DNA of 64,000 bases from Arthrobacter sp. OY3WO11 (GCF_001641125.1 NZ_LWLP01000001.1:3184133-3248132), one strand, 5' to 3'; numbered from the stretch's first letter, positions 34,207 to 44,090 are shown. Notes: generated from the sequence alone by a model not told the origin. Numbers and translations: made by a program.

Positions 34207-35123
34207 GCTCCCTTTCACCGGTCAACCCGGACCCCACAGCCCCGCCCACGCAGACCGCGGACCCAGTGATTCCCCGGGACCGGCCTTTCTCCCGGCAGAA
34301 TCTGGTGCAGGCCGTCCTGGGCGGGTACATTCCACTGATCCTGGCAACCCTGGTGGTTTTCCTGCCGCTGCTGTGGATGGTACTCAGCTCGTTCAAGCAG
34401 CCCGGTGAAATCATCACCATGGATCTGGAGATCCTGCCGGAAGGCCTCAACCTGCAGAACTACCAGATCGCCATGACCACCGTGCCGTTCGGCCAGTTCT
34501 TCCTTAACAGCGCCATCGTCACGGCGGCGGGCGCCAGCGTCAAGGTGGTCCTGGCCATCCTCACGGCCTATGCCCTGGTGTTTGTTCGGTTCCCGTTCAA
34601 GAACGCCATTTTCATGCTCATCCTGGTGGCGCTGATGGTGCCGCCACAGGTGTCCATCCTCCCCAACTACATCCTGATTTCGGGGATGGGCGGGAAGAAC
34701 ACCCTGTGGGGCATCATCCTGCCGGGCCTCGGAACCGCCTTTGGCACCTTCCTCCTCCGGCAGCATTTCCTCACCCTGCCCAACTCCATCCTCGAGTCCG
34801 CAGAAATCGACGGGGCAGGCCACTGGCGCCGGCTGTGGCGCATCGTGGTCCCCATCTCCGTTCCCTCCATCGCCACGGTGGCGCTGGTGACCATCGTCAG
34901 CGAGTGGAACGAGTACATCTGGCCGCTGATCATCACAGACCGTCCCGACACCATGACCCTGCCGGTGGGCCTGACGCTGCTCCAGAACTCCGAGAGCAAC
35001 GCCTCCGGATGGGGCATCCTCATGGCCGGCGCCGTCCTGGTGATCGTCCCCATCCTTATCGTCTTCGCAGCCCTCCAGCGTTACATCGTCGCCGGGCTCA
35101 CCCAGGGCAGCGTCACCGGGTAG
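34203..35123 (+). CDS. Carbohydrate ABC transporter permease (MalG/UgpE-type)
   Basis: The second CUT1 permease. About six helices, the first at residues 35-60; the EAA loop is ESAEIDGAGHWRRLWRIVVP. 306 residues, GTG start in the GTGA overlap with the first permease. Together the two would form the membrane channel; no ATPase gene is adjacent, so a shared MsiK-like ATPase encoded elsewhere is likely. Confidence 0.9.
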   Translation: MSSLSPVNPDPTAPPTQTADPVIPRDRPFSRQNLVQAVLGGYIPLILATLVVFLPLLWMVLSSFKQPGEIITMDLEILPEGLNLQNYQIAMTTVPFGQFFLNSAIVTAAGASVKVVLAILTAYALVFVRFPFKNAIFMLILVALMVPPQVSILPNYILISGMGGKNTLWGIILPGLGTAFGTFLLRQHFLTLPNSILESAEIDGAGHWRRLWRIVVPISVPSIATVALVTIVSEWNEYIWPLIITDRPDTMTLPVGLTLLQNSESNASGWGILMAGAVLVIVPILIVFAALQRYIVAGLTQGSVTG

Positions 35124-35196
35124 GCCCGTGCCGCCGTCGTTCATCACAGAAGAAGCACCCAACTCCTCAATGTGGCACCCAACGAAAGGACCTGCA

Positions 35197-36540
35197 ATGA
35201 CACAGCACCTCGATCGGAGGCACTTCCTGGGACTCGCCGGGGTCACGGCGTCCGCCGCTGCCCTGGCAGCCTGCGGCGGCCCGTCCACCAGCGGCACCCC
35301 CGTGGCCAGCGAAGCCGCGGAACTCGACTTCAGCGGAGTGAAGCCGGCCGCAAAGATCGACTTCTGGTCCAACCACCCCGGTAAGTCGCAGGACGTCGAA
35401 AAGGCCATTATTGAGAAGTTCCACGCCAAGTTCCCGGACATCCGGGTCAACCTGGTCACGGCCGGAGCGAACTACGAGGAAATCGCGCAGAAGTTCCAGA
35501 CCTCGCAGGCGGCAAAATCCGGCCTCCCGGGCGTCGTGGTCCTCTCCGATGTGTGGTGGTTCCGCTACTTCACCAACGGCAGCATCATTCCGGTGGACGC
35601 CCTCGTCAAGCAGCTGGACATCAAGCTGGACGATTTCCGGAAGTCGCTCGTGGACGACTACAAGTACAACGACAAGCAGTGGGCCCTCCCCTATGGCCGC
35701 TCAACTCCCCTGTTCTACTACAACAAGGACCACTTCCAGGCCGCCGGGCTGCCGGACCGGGCACCTAAAACCTGGCAGGAGTTCGGTGAGTGGGCGCCCA
35801 AGCTGAAGGCCAGCTCAGGCGCACAGTACGCCTACATCTACCCGGCCTTGGCGGGCTACGCGGGCTGGACCCTGCAAAACAACCTGTGGGGCTGGGGCGG
35901 TTCCTGGTCCAAGGAATGGGAAATCACCTGCGATTCGCCCGAGGCAATCGAAGCGCTGCAGTGGGCCCAGGACTCCATCTACAAGAACGGCTGGGCTGGC
36001 GTCTCCTCCAAGGAAGCCGCAGACGACTTCTCCGCCGGGCTGACCTCCTCCACGATCTCCTCCACCGGGTCCCTCCTCGGCGTGCTGAAGTCCGCGCCGT
36101 TCAATGTGGGCGTGGGCTTCCTTCCGGGCGGGCCGAAGGCCGAGACCAACGTCTGCCCCACCGGCGGCGCCGGCCTGGGCATCCCGAGCGGCATCACCAA
36201 GGAGGAGCAGCTGGCCGCCGGCACCTTCCTGAAGTTCATGACCGAGCCGGAAAACAGCGCTGCCTTCTCGGCTGCCACCGGCTACATGCCCACCCGCGAG
36301 TCGGCGGACATGGAGGCGGTCCTGGCCCAGACGCCGCAGATCCAGACTGCCGTGGACCAGCTGGCTGTTACGCGGGTCCAGGACAATGCCCGGGTGTTCC
36401 TCCCGGGCGCCGACCAGGAACTGGCCAAGGCGGCCGCAGCGATCCTCACCCAGCAGGCGGACGTGAAGGCCACCATGACCAGCCTGAAGAAGACGCTGGA
36501 AGGCATCTACGAGAAGGACGTCAAGCCCAAGCTGGGCTAG
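35197..36540 (+). CDS. Extracellular solute-binding lipoprotein of the ABC importer
   Basis: A family 1 sugar-binding protein. MTQHLDRRHFLGLAGVTASA is a twin-arginine signal (Arg7-Arg8) ending in lipobox LAAC with Cys26, so it should be Tat-exported and lipid-anchored. The mature part has IDFWSNHPGKSQDVEKAII and PYGRSTPLFYYNKDHF, typical of MalE-like folds. 447 residues; AAAGGA precedes the ATG, deciding it over an upstream in-frame ATG. Placed after the permeases, unlike the commoner order with the binding protein first. Followed by palindrome E3. Confidence 0.92.
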   Translation: MTQHLDRRHFLGLAGVTASAAALAACGGPSTSGTPVASEAAELDFSGVKPAAKIDFWSNHPGKSQDVEKAIIEKFHAKFPDIRVNLVTAGANYEEIAQKFQTSQAAKSGLPGVVVLSDVWWFRYFTNGSIIPVDALVKQLDIKLDDFRKSLVDDYKYNDKQWALPYGRSTPLFYYNKDHFQAAGLPDRAPKTWQEFGEWAPKLKASSGAQYAYIYPALAGYAGWTLQNNLWGWGGSWSKEWEITCDSPEAIEALQWAQDSIYKNGWAGVSSKEAADDFSAGLTSSTISSTGSLLGVLKSAPFNVGVGFLPGGPKAETNVCPTGGAGLGIPSGITKEEQLAAGTFLKFMTEPENSAAFSAATGYMPTRESADMEAVLAQTPQIQTAVDQLAVTRVQDNARVFLPGADQELAKAAAAILTQQADVKATMTSLKKTLEGIYEKDVKPKLG

Positions 36541-36555
36541 CTTTCTCCTTACGCA

Positions 36556-36603
36556 AGAAGCGCCAAGTGTTGTTGTGGGATCACAATGACGCTTGGCGCT
36601 TCT
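36556..36603. repeat. Intergenic palindrome E3 (core-sharing hairpin family)
   Basis: Arms of 22 bases with three mismatches (AGAAGCGCCAAG outer part perfect) and loop GGAT, between the convergent binding-protein gene and map. The minus-strand centre GTCATTGTGATCCCA resembles the E1/E2 core, and part of the stem resembles that of E2. Likely terminator for one or both genes. Confidence 0.65.
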
Positions 36604-36632
36604 GTTTGAGCTGCTTGGGCCGGGGCGCGGAG

Positions 36633-36674
36633 GCCTGCCGGCCGCGGACTGCCGGCCTTGGACTGCCGGCCTTG
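36633..36674. repeat. Three 14-bp tandem repeats beside the map stop codon
   Basis: GACTGCCGGCCTTG occurs twice in perfect tandem, preceded by a degenerate copy GCCTGCCGGCCGCG, directly downstream of the map stop codon. It looks like local slippage duplication. Confidence 0.7.
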
Positions 36675-36676
36675 GA

Positions 36677-37504
36677 CTACGGGATGGCCACGGGGGTTAC
36701 GCCGAGCGGGACCAGGTGCTCCGCACCGCCGTCGGGCGCTGACAGCACCCAGATGCCGTTCTCGTGGACCGCAACGGAGTGCTCCCACTGGCAGGACCGC
36801 TTTCCGTCCGTGGTGATAACTGTCCAGTCGTCCTCCAGGACCGCGGTTTCGATGCCGCCGCGCACCAGCATGGGCTCGATCGCCAGGCACAGCCCGGGTT
36901 TGATCTTGGGGCCGCGGTGCGTGGTGCGGTAATTCAGCACGTCGGGGGCCATGTGCATCTCCGAACCGATGCCGTGGCCCACATAGTCCTCGAGGATTCC
37001 CAGCGGTTTACCGGGAACGGACGACACGTAATCGTCGATCGCGGCTCCGATGTCACCGACGTGCTTTCCGGTGGCCAGCGCGGCGATGCCATGCCACATC
37101 GCTGCGCGGGTCACGTCCGAGAGCCGCTGGTCCTCCGGATCAGCCGTCCCTACGATAACGGTCCTCGCTGAATCAGAGTGCCAGCCGTCCACGATCGCGC
37201 CGCCGTCGATCGAGATGATGTCCCCGTCATTGAGGACCCGGCTGCCCGGGATGCCGTGGACCACTTCCTCGTTGACCGAGGTGCAGATGGTGGCCGGAAA
37301 GCCGTGGTAGCCAAGGAAGTTGGACTTTGCGCCCGCTTCGTTCAGGACAGCGGCGAAGACGTCGTCGAGGTGCTTGGTGGTGGCACCGGGCACTGCTGCG
37401 GCGACGGCTGCGTCCAGTGCACGGCTCAGGACAAGGCCTGCCTCGTGCATGGTGCGCATCTGGGCGTTGGTCTTGTATTCGATGCGGGGCTGGCCAAAGG
37501 CCAT
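36677..37504 (-). CDS. map: Type I methionine aminopeptidase
   Basis: Removes the initiator methionine from new proteins. The metal site is visible: Asp in IVDGWHSDSART (two Asp), His in YVGHGIG, Glu in LAIEPML and Glu in QWEHSVAV. 275 residues. The N-terminus MAFGQPRIEYKTNAQMRTM has no zinc-finger extension. AAGGAA precedes the ATG. It follows adk with a hairpin in the gap, the end of the secY-adk-map unit. Confidence 0.97.
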   Translation of the reverse strand: MAFGQPRIEYKTNAQMRTMHEAGLVLSRALDAAVAAAVPGATTKHLDDVFAAVLNEAGAKSNFLGYHGFPATICTSVNEEVVHGIPGSRVLNDGDIISIDGGAIVDGWHSDSARTVIVGTADPEDQRLSDVTRAAMWHGIAALATGKHVGDIGAAIDDYVSSVPGKPLGILEDYVGHGIGSEMHMAPDVLNYRTTHRGPKIKPGLCLAIEPMLVRGGIETAVLEDDWTVITTDGKRSCQWEHSVAVHENGIWVLSAPDGGAEHLVPLGVTPVAIP

Positions 37505-37527
37505 GGTGTTCCTTCTTTCAAATGGCT

Positions 37528-37558
37528 GAGGCTCCTCCCGGTTGCCGGGAGGAGCCTC
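37528..37558 (-). terminator. Hairpin between adk and map
   Basis: A perfect 14-base stem (GAGGCTCCTCCCGG and complement, three-base loop). There is no U-tract on the minus strand, so it may only attenuate transcription into map. Confidence 0.55.
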
Positions 37559-37576
37559 GGAATACGTTCGCCTGGA

Positions 37577-38155
37577 TCAGGCTGCCTGTGCCGCCTTGAT
37601 GGCCTGCATGACGCGGTCGGTGACTTCGTCGATGCCGCCGATGCCGTCAACCTGGGTCAGGATGCCGCGTTCGGCGTACTTCGCCACCACGGCTTCGGTC
37701 TGCTCGTGGTAAAGGTCAAGGCGGTGGCGGATGACGGCTTCGTTGTCGTCGCTCCGGCCCGTTTCCTTGGCCCGGCCGAGCAGGCGGTGGACCAGTTCCT
37801 CATCGTCGGCAGTCAGCTGCAGGACGACGTCGAGCTTTTCCTCACCCTTGGCGAGGATCTCGTCCAGGTAGTCCACCTGGGCGGTGGTGCGGGGGTAGCC
37901 GTCCAGGAGGAAGCCGCCTTCGACGTCGGACTCGCTGAGCCGGTCCCGCACCATCTTGTTGGTGACGCTGTCCGGAACGAAGTCGCCGTTGTCCATGTAC
38001 TTCTTGGCTTCGATGCCAAGCGGCGTCTCGCCCTTCACGTTGGCGCGGAAGATGTCGCCGGTGGAGATGGCCACAACGCCGAGGCGCTCTGAAATCCGCT
38101 CCGCCTGCGTTCCTTTTCCGGAACCGGGAGGTCCAATAATCAGCATTCTCGTCAT
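37577..38155 (-). CDS. adk: Adenylate kinase
   Basis: Converts ATP + AMP to 2 ADP. The P-loop is GPPGSGKGTQ (residues 8-17), with DGYPRTTAQ and GRSDDNE in the lid region. 192 residues; the lid is short and lacks zinc cysteines, as is normal in actinobacteria. The ATG overlaps the secY stop by four bases, indicating translational coupling. Confidence 0.97.
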   Translation of the reverse strand: MTRMLIIGPPGSGKGTQAERISERLGVVAISTGDIFRANVKGETPLGIEAKKYMDNGDFVPDSVTNKMVRDRLSESDVEGGFLLDGYPRTTAQVDYLDEILAKGEEKLDVVLQLTADDEELVHRLLGRAKETGRSDDNEAVIRHRLDLYHEQTEAVVAKYAERGILTQVDGIGGIDEVTDRVMQAIKAAQAA

Positions 38156-39462
38156 CGCAAAAGCCCTTCGTAGTGACGTTGTTGTAGCTGCGCATCAATC
38201 TGCTTGACGGTCTCCAGGCCAACGCCCACCATGATCAGGATCGAGGTGCCACCGAACGGGAAGTTCTGGTTTGCGTTGATCAGCACCAGTGCAACCAGCG
38301 GGATCAGCGCCACGAAGCCCAGGTACAGGGCGCCGGGCAGGGTGATCCTGGAGAGCACGTACTGCAGATAGTCAGCGGTCGGCTTGCCCGCGCGGATACC
38401 CGGGATGAAGCCGCCGTACTTCTTCATGTTGTCCGAGACCTCTTCAGGGTTGAAGGTGATCGCGACATAGAAGTAGGTAAAGAACACGATCATGGCGAAG
38501 TAGAGCACCATATAGATCGGCTGGTCGCCGCGGACCAGGTTGTTGTTGATCCATTCAACCCACGGCTGGAGCTGCTCGCCCTGCGCGGGCTGGTTGAACT
38601 GGGCAATCAGGCCCGGCAGGTAGAGCATCGAGGAAGCGAAGATCACCGGGATAACACCGGCCATGTTCACCTTGATGGGGATGTAGGTGCTGGTGCCGCC
38701 CACGGTGCGGCGGCCAATCATCCGCTTGGCGTACTGCACCGGGACCCTGCGCTGCGACTGCTCAACAAAGACAACCAGTGCCACTGTCAGCAGGCCGACC
38801 GCGAGGACAATAAAGAAGGTTCCGGGACCCTGCGAGCTCCAGATGGCGCCCAGCGAGGTGGGGAACGTAGCGGCGATGGACGTGAAGATGAGCAGGGACA
38901 TACCGTTGCCCACGCCCTTCTCGGTCACGAGCTCGCCCATCCACATGATCAGGCCGGTGCCGGCCGTCAGGGTGATGATGAGCAGGATGGTGGTGATAAC
39001 GCTGCGGTCAGGAATGATCGCCAGGTTACAGCCGGGAAGCAGCTGCCCGGAGCGCGCAAGGGACACAAGCGTGGTGGCGTTGAGCAGGCCCAGCGCGATG
39101 GTGAGGTACCGGGTGTACTGGGTCAGTTTGGACTGGCCCGAAGCGCCCTCTTCGTACAGCTGCTGGAACCGGGGAATGACCACCCGGAGCAACTGCACGA
39201 TGATGCTGGCCGTAATGTACGGCATGATGCCCAGCGCGAAGATGGACACCTGGAGCAACGCGCCGCCGCTGAACAGGTTAACGAGCTGGTACAGCCCCTC
39301 TGCCGTCTGACCGTTCTGCAAGCATTGCTGGACATTCTGGTAGTTCACACCAGGCGAGGGAATGAAAGCACCCAAGCGGAAAATGGTGATGATTCCCAGC
39401 GTGAACAACAACTTGCGTCGCAGATCAGGCGTGCGAAAGGCCCGGCCAAATGCGCTAAGCAA
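38152..39462 (-). CDS. secY: Protein translocase subunit SecY
   Basis: The channel of the Sec translocon, ten membrane helices, plug domain after TM1. MLSAFGRAFRTPDLRRKLLF is the family start and requires a TTG codon, supported by AGGAGG four bases upstream; the upstream ATG would add 19 odd residues. GIMPYITASIIVQLL and the C-terminal loop YGGFIPGIRAGKPT are conserved. 436 residues. It is separated from rplO by a strong terminator and a TATAGA-like box, so it probably has its own promoter. Confidence 0.96.
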   Translation of the reverse strand: MLSAFGRAFRTPDLRRKLLFTLGIITIFRLGAFIPSPGVNYQNVQQCLQNGQTAEGLYQLVNLFSGGALLQVSIFALGIMPYITASIIVQLLRVVIPRFQQLYEEGASGQSKLTQYTRYLTIALGLLNATTLVSLARSGQLLPGCNLAIIPDRSVITTILLIITLTAGTGLIMWMGELVTEKGVGNGMSLLIFTSIAATFPTSLGAIWSSQGPGTFFIVLAVGLLTVALVVFVEQSQRRVPVQYAKRMIGRRTVGGTSTYIPIKVNMAGVIPVIFASSMLYLPGLIAQFNQPAQGEQLQPWVEWINNNLVRGDQPIYMVLYFAMIVFFTYFYVAITFNPEEVSDNMKKYGGFIPGIRAGKPTADYLQYVLSRITLPGALYLGFVALIPLVALVLINANQNFPFGGTSILIMVGVGLETVKQIDAQLQQRHYEGLLR

Positions 39463-39609
39463 GCGTCCTCCTGTGGTGTGAATAAGAGTGGTGTGATGGG
39501 GATCTATAAATCCCAACAACCGAGTCTAACGGGTGTATGCGCCCTGCGAACAATCCGCGGCGGCGCCGCTGCGCCGGATGGCGGCGAAAAAACGGCGGGC
39601 GGATGGAAA

Positions 39610-39649
39610 AACTCCCGGCCCCGGGGCGATAGCCCCAGGACCGGGAGTT
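39610..39649 (-). terminator. Terminator after rplO (end of spc operon proper)
   Basis: Outer 9-base stem AACTCCCGG/CCGGGAGTT with an inner GGGGC/GCCCC stem, followed on the minus strand by five T. It separates rplO from secY. Confidence 0.85.
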
Positions 39650-39677
39650 CAACAACAGGGCTTGGCGCCCACCGGCT

Positions 39678-40163
39678 CTAGAGAGCGGTGGTGCTTCCGC
39701 CTGCTGCGGCAATCTTCTCAGCGGCGCTGGCCGAGAATGCGTGGGCGGTGACGTCTACCTTGACGGTGATGTCGCCGGTGCCCAGCACCTTGACGGGCTG
39801 GTTCTTGCGAACGGCACCCTTTTCGACCAGGTTCTCCACGGTGACTGCGCCACCTTCGGGGAACAGCTCATTGAGCTTGTCCAGGTTTACAACCTGGAAC
39901 TCAACCCGGAACGGGTTCTTGAAGCCGCGCAGCTTCGGCAGGCGCATGTGCAGCGGCAACTGGCCGCCGGCAAAGCCAGCCTTGATCTGGTAACGGGCTG
40001 CAGTACCCTTCGTACCACGGCCAGCGGTCTTACCCTTGGAACCTTCACCACGACCAACACGGGTCTTGGCGGTTTTGGCACCCGGGGCGGGACGCAGGTG
40101 GTGAACCTTCAGGGCGTTCTGCTTCTCAGCAGCCTGAGCCTTATCAGCAGTGTTCTCTGCCAT
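39678..40163 (-). CDS. rplO: 50S ribosomal protein L15
   Basis: A late-assembly large-subunit protein. [20 protein letters not shown] and [20 protein letters not shown] are family motifs. 161 residues with a short acidic N-terminal extension. It starts directly after rpmD and is the last gene before the spc terminator. Confidence 0.97.
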   Translation of the reverse strand: MAENTADKAQAAEKQNALKVHHLRPAPGAKTAKTRVGRGEGSKGKTAGRGTKGTAARYQIKAGFAGGQLPLHMRLPKLRGFKNPFRVEFQVVNLDKLNELFPEGGAVTVENLVEKGAVRKNQPVKVLGTGDITVKVDVTAHAFSASAAEKIAAAGGSTTAL

Positions 40164-40370
40164 TTACTTCGCCTCCTCTACCTTTACCAGGTGCGGAACC
40201 GTGTTGAGCATTCCAACGGTCACGGCATCGGCGGTGCGGACAACGGTCTGTCCGATACGCTTCAGGCCGAGGGACCGCAGGGTGTCGCGCTGGTTCTGCT
40301 TGCCGCCAATGGCGGACTTGATCTGAGTGATCTCCAACTGGGCGTCGGAGGGAACCAGGTTCTTAGCCAT
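40164..40370 (-). CDS. rpmD: 50S ribosomal protein L30
   Basis: 68 residues with [20 protein letters not shown] and [12 protein letters not shown], typical of bacterial L30. It lies between rpsE and rplO in the conserved order. Confidence 0.96.
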   Translation of the reverse strand: MAKNLVPSDAQLEITQIKSAIGGKQNQRDTLRSLGLKRIGQTVVRTADAVTVGMLNTVPHLVKVEEAK

Positions 40371-40372
40371 AA

Positions 40373-41095
40373 CTAGGCACCTGCCTTCGTGTTCAGAAGG
40401 GCCTTCACCAGTGCCGGCGGAGCAATCTCGTCGAGGGGCAGGCCGCGGCGTGCTGCCACTGCTGCCGGCTCTTCGAGGCGCTTCAGGGCATCAACAGTCG
40501 CGTGAACGATGTTGATGGCGTTTGACGAACCGAGCGACTTGGAGAGGATGTCGTGGATGCCCACGCACTCCAGTACTGCACGGACCGGGCCACCGGCGAT
40601 AACACCGGTACCGGCGGAAGCCGGACGCAGCATTACGACGCCGGCAGCAGCCTCACCCTGAACGCGGTGCGGGATGGTGCTGCCAACGCGGGGAACGCGG
40701 AAGAAGGACTTCTTAGCTTCTTCAACGCCCTTCGCGATTGCGGCAGGAACTTCCTTAGCCTTGCCGTAGCCAACGCCGACCATGCCGTTACCGTCACCAA
40801 CGACGACCAGGGCGGTGAAGCTGAAGCGACGACCACCCTTGACCACCTTGGAAACGCGGTTGATGGTGACGACGCGCTCTACGAACTGGCTCTTCTCGGC
40901 TTCACGGCCGCCGTCGCGGCCGCCACGGCCACCACGATCGCCGCGGCCCTGGCCACGGTCGCCACGCTCGCCGCGACGAGCGCCGCCACGGCGGTCGTCG
41001 GCAGCTGCGGGGGCAGTGGTCTCAGCGGCAGCTGTGGCTTCAGTAGCCTTCTGATCTGCAGACACAGTGTCCTTTTCCTTGTTTGCTTCCGTCAC
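40373..41095 (-). CDS. rpsE: 30S ribosomal protein S5
   Basis: A small-subunit protein important for accuracy. The core begins at about residue 72 ([20 protein letters not shown]) and contains [12 protein letters not shown]. The first 70 residues are an Ala-rich part plus an Arg/Gly/Asp repeat stretch ([19 protein letters not shown]), giving 240 residues where E. coli has 167. Overlaps rplR by four bases. Confidence 0.97.
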   Translation of the reverse strand: MTEANKEKDTVSADQKATEATAAAETTAPAAADDRRGGARRGERGDRGQGRGDRGGRGGRDGGREAEKSQFVERVVTINRVSKVVKGGRRFSFTALVVVGDGNGMVGVGYGKAKEVPAAIAKGVEEAKKSFFRVPRVGSTIPHRVQGEAAAGVVMLRPASAGTGVIAGGPVRAVLECVGIHDILSKSLGSSNAINIVHATVDALKRLEEPAAVAARRGLPLDEIAPPALVKALLNTKAGA

Positions 41096-41475
41096 AGTGA
41101 CAGCCCACCTTCACGTGCACCGTCAGCGACGGCGGCGATCCGGCCGTGGTACTTGTTACCACCGCGGTCGAAGACAACAGCTTCGATACCGGCAGCCTTG
41201 GCACGCTCTGCAACGAGTTCGCCAACGCGCTTGGCCTTGGCAGTCTTGTCGCCGTCGAATGCACGAAGGTCGGCTTCCAGAGTGGAGGCGCTCGCTACGG
41301 TCAGGCCCTTGCTGTCATCGACAACCTGGACGAATACGTGGCGTGCGGAACGGTTGACGACCAGACGCGGACGTACAGCCGTACCGGAGATGCGCTTACG
41401 GATACGAAGCTGGCGGCGGCTGCGCTGGGCAGACTTGCTCTTGTTCGTACGCTTCTTGTTAATTGAGATGGCCAT
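41092..41475 (-). CDS. rplR: 50S ribosomal protein L18
   Basis: Binds 5S r[23 protein letters not shown] and [20 protein letters not shown] are diagnostic. 127 residues; ATGA overlap with rpsE. Confidence 0.97.
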   Translation of the reverse strand: MAISINKKRTNKSKSAQRSRRQLRIRKRISGTAVRPRLVVNRSARHVFVQVVDDSKGLTVASASTLEADLRAFDGDKTAKAKRVGELVAERAKAAGIEAVVFDRGGNKYHGRIAAVADGAREGGLSL

Positions 41476-41477
41476 GG

Positions 41478-42014
41478 TTACTTACCAGCCTTTCCGACCT
41501 TGCGGCGGATGACTTCGCCGGCGTAACGGATGCCCTTGCCCTTGTAGGGGTCCGGCTTCCGCAGCTTGCGAATGTTGGCAGCAACCTCGCCGACCTGCTG
41601 CTTGTTGATACCTGAAACAGAGAGCTTGGTCGGGGTCTCAACTGCAAAGGTGATGCCGTCCGGGGCGGTGACGCTGACCGGGTGGCTGTAACCAAGAGCG
41701 AACTCCAGGTCGGATCCCTTGGCCTGAACGCGGTAACCGGTACCGACGATTTCAAGCTTCTTCTCGTAGCCCTTGGTAACGCCCTCGATCATGTTGGAGA
41801 TGAGGGTGCGGGTCAGGCCGTGGAGTGAACGGGAGGCGCGCTCGTCGTTCGGGCGGGCGACAGTCAGGGTGTCTGCATCCAGGGAGACCTCGATCGGGCT
41901 GGCCACAGTGTGGTTCAGCTCGCCTTTGGTGCCCTTGACGCTGACGACAGAGCCGTCAACCTTGACCTCAACGCCGGCAGGAACGGTGATGGGGAGACGT
42001 CCAATACGTGACAT
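41478..42014 (-). CDS. rplF: 50S ribosomal protein L6
   Basis: Sits near the sarcin-ricin loop. [17 protein letters not shown] at the start and [19 protein letters not shown] at the end are standard. 178 residues. Confidence 0.97.
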   Translation of the reverse strand: MSRIGRLPITVPAGVEVKVDGSVVSVKGTKGELNHTVASPIEVSLDADTLTVARPNDERASRSLHGLTRTLISNMIEGVTKGYEKKLEIVGTGYRVQAKGSDLEFALGYSHPVSVTAPDGITFAVETPTKLSVSGINKQQVGEVAANIRKLRKPDPYKGKGIRYAGEVIRRKVGKAGK

Positions 42015-42032
42015 TATTCTCTTCCTTTCCCG

Positions 42033-42431
42033 TTACCAGACGTACGCGAGGACTTCGCCGCCCACGCCCTTCTTGCCGGCCTGCTTGTCAGTCAGGAGGC
42101 CGGAAGAGGTGGACAGGATTGCGACACCCAGGCCACCGAGCACGTGCGGCAGGTTGGTGGACTTTGCGTAAACACGCAGGCCCGGCTTGGAGATACGGCG
42201 AACGCCAGCGATTGAACGCTCGCGGTTCGGTCCGAACTTGAGCTCGATGGTCAGCTTCTTGCCAACCTCAGCGTCCTCTTCCTTCCAGCCGGCAATGAAG
42301 CCTTCAGCCTTCAGGATGTCGGCAACGCGTGCCTTGAGCTTGCTGTACGGCATGGTCACGGTGTCGTGGTATGCCGAGTTTGCATTGCGCAGACGCGTAA
42401 GCATGTCTGCGACAGGATCTGTCATTGTCAT
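42033..42431 (-). CDS. rpsH: 30S ribosomal protein S8
   Basis: Binds the central domain of 16S rRNA and in many bacteria represses the spc operon. [19 protein letters not shown] and the C-terminal [20 protein letters not shown] fit. 132 residues. rpsN, usual just upstream, is absent from the 94-bp gap to rplE. Confidence 0.97.
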   Translation of the reverse strand: MTMTDPVADMLTRLRNANSAYHDTVTMPYSKLKARVADILKAEGFIAGWKEEDAEVGKKLTIELKFGPNRERSIAGVRRISKPGLRVYAKSTNLPHVLGGLGVAILSTSSGLLTDKQAGKKGVGGEVLAYVW

Positions 42432-42525
42432 GGTGGGCTCGTGCCCTTCCTCGTAACGGTTTCCGCGGTGCTGCTTGCCTGACCGGAGTCAGATGCCATG
42501 CCGCCGGACCTTTTACGTAGTTAGA

Positions 42526-43107
42526 TTAGTCTTCGGCCTTGAACGGGAAACCAAGCGCCTTGAGCAGCGCGCGGCCTTCGTCATCGGTCTTGGCAGTGGT
42601 AACAACCGTGATGTCCATACCGCGGACGCGGTCGATCTTGTCCTGGTCGATTTCGTGGAACATAACCTGCTCGGTCAGACCGAAGGTGTAGTTGCCGTTG
42701 CCATCGAACTGCTTGCCGGAGAGACCGCGGAAGTCCCTGATTCGGGGCAGTGCCAGGGTGACAAGACGATCCAGGAATTCCCACATGCGGTCGCCACGCA
42801 GGGTAGCGTGTGCACCGATGGGCATGCCTTCGCGCAGCTTGAACTGTGCGATCGACTTGCGGGCCTTGGTTACCTGCGGCTTCTGGCCGGTGATCTGGGT
42901 GAGGTCGCGGACAGCGCCGTCGATCAGCTTGGAGTCCTTGGCGGCATCTCCAACACCCATGTTCACTACGACCTTCACGAGGCGGGGAACCTGGTTGACG
43001 TTCTCGTACTTGAATTCCTCAATGAGCGTGCTCTTGATGGATTCTGCGTACTTGGTCTTCAGACGAGGAACGATCTTCGTTGCCGGAGTCTCGAGAGTCT
43101 CAGTCAT
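42526..43107 (-). CDS. rplE: 50S ribosomal protein L5
   Basis: Binds 5S rRNA and contacts the P-site t[23 protein letters not shown] and [20 protein letters not shown] are diagnostic. 193 residues. Its ATG shares one base with the rplX stop. Confidence 0.97.
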   Translation of the reverse strand: MTETLETPATKIVPRLKTKYAESIKSTLIEEFKYENVNQVPRLVKVVVNMGVGDAAKDSKLIDGAVRDLTQITGQKPQVTKARKSIAQFKLREGMPIGAHATLRGDRMWEFLDRLVTLALPRIRDFRGLSGKQFDGNGNYTFGLTEQVMFHEIDQDKIDRVRGMDITVVTTAKTDDEGRALLKALGFPFKAED

Positions 43108-43469
43108 TAGATGTCCTTCCCTGAGCTCTTGGCCACGCGGATGCGGACTTCGCGCTTCTTGCCGTTACGCTCAACGGTTTCAGTGCGGAAGCCGACGCGG
43201 GTGGGCTTCTTGGTGGACGGGTCAACCAGAGCCACGTTGGAGACGTGGATCGGGGCTTCAACAACCTCGATGCCACCGGTCTTGGTGCCGCGCTGCGACT
43301 GACCGACCTTGGTGTGCTTGGTTACGCGGTTGACGCCTTCAACCAACACGCGGTTGGTGTCGGTGAACACGCGCAGGACCTTGCCCTGCTTGCCGCGGTC
43401 GCCGCCGCGCTCAGCCTTGGCACCAGTGATGACCTGAACCAGGTCACCCTTTTTGATCTTAGAAGCCAT
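43107..43469 (-). CDS. rplX: 50S ribosomal protein L24
   Basis: An assembly initiator. [20 protein letters not shown] carries the KOW motif, and [19 protein letters not shown] closes it. 120 residues. Confidence 0.97.
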   Translation of the reverse strand: MASKIKKGDLVQVITGAKAERGGDRGKQGKVLRVFTDTNRVLVEGVNRVTKHTKVGQSQRGTKTGGIEVVEAPIHVSNVALVDPSTKKPTRVGFRTETVERNGKKREVRIRVAKSSGKDI

Positions 43470-43472
43470 GGA

Positions 43473-43841
43473 CTAGAGCACCTCCGGAGCCAGAGAAACG
43501 ATCTTCATGAACTTCTTGTCACGGAGTTCACGACCAACCGGTCCGAAGATACGGGTACCGCGGGGGTCACCGTCGCCCTTCAGGATCACAGCTGCGTTCT
43601 CGTCAAACTTGATGTAGGAACCATCCGCACGGCGGCGTTCCTTCTTGGTACGGACGATGACTGCCTTGACAACATCGCCCTTCTTTACGTTGCCGCCCGG
43701 GATTGCATCCTTGACGGTGGCGACAATGACGTCACCGATGCCTGCGTAGCGACGGCCAGATCCACCGAGAACGCGAATGGTAAGGATTTCCTTAGCACCC
43801 GTGTTGTCGGCGACCTTGAGTCGCGACTCCTGCTGAATCAC
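43473..43841 (-). CDS. rplN: 50S ribosomal protein L14
   Basis: [20 protein letters not shown] at the start and [27 protein letters not shown] end ([16 protein letters not shown]) are standard. 122 residues, GTG start with AAGGAG. First gene of the spc operon here; normally preceded closely by rpsQ, but a 668-bp gap intervenes. Confidence 0.97.
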   Translation of the reverse strand: MIQQESRLKVADNTGAKEILTIRVLGGSGRRYAGIGDVIVATVKDAIPGGNVKKGDVVKAVIVRTKKERRRADGSYIKFDENAAVILKGDGDPRGTRIFGPVGRELRDKKFMKIVSLAPEVL

Positions 43842-44090
43842 TATTTACTCCTTGCGTCGCGCCGGTTCTCAGACCGAAAATCTTCCTACGGAATGAGCCT
43901 TGCGGAACGGTTGATCGGGGTGTCTCTTGACCTGCCTGGATTTTGCCAGACCAGGCCTAAACTCCCGTGCCAGAAGCAGTTGCTCCCAACCGGTCCAGGA
44001 CTACTCCTGGGCGCAAGGGGGCACTATGCCGTGGCACGCTTGTTTACGAGGTTTGATGACGGCGCACGAACGGCGCCATACAAACTCAAA

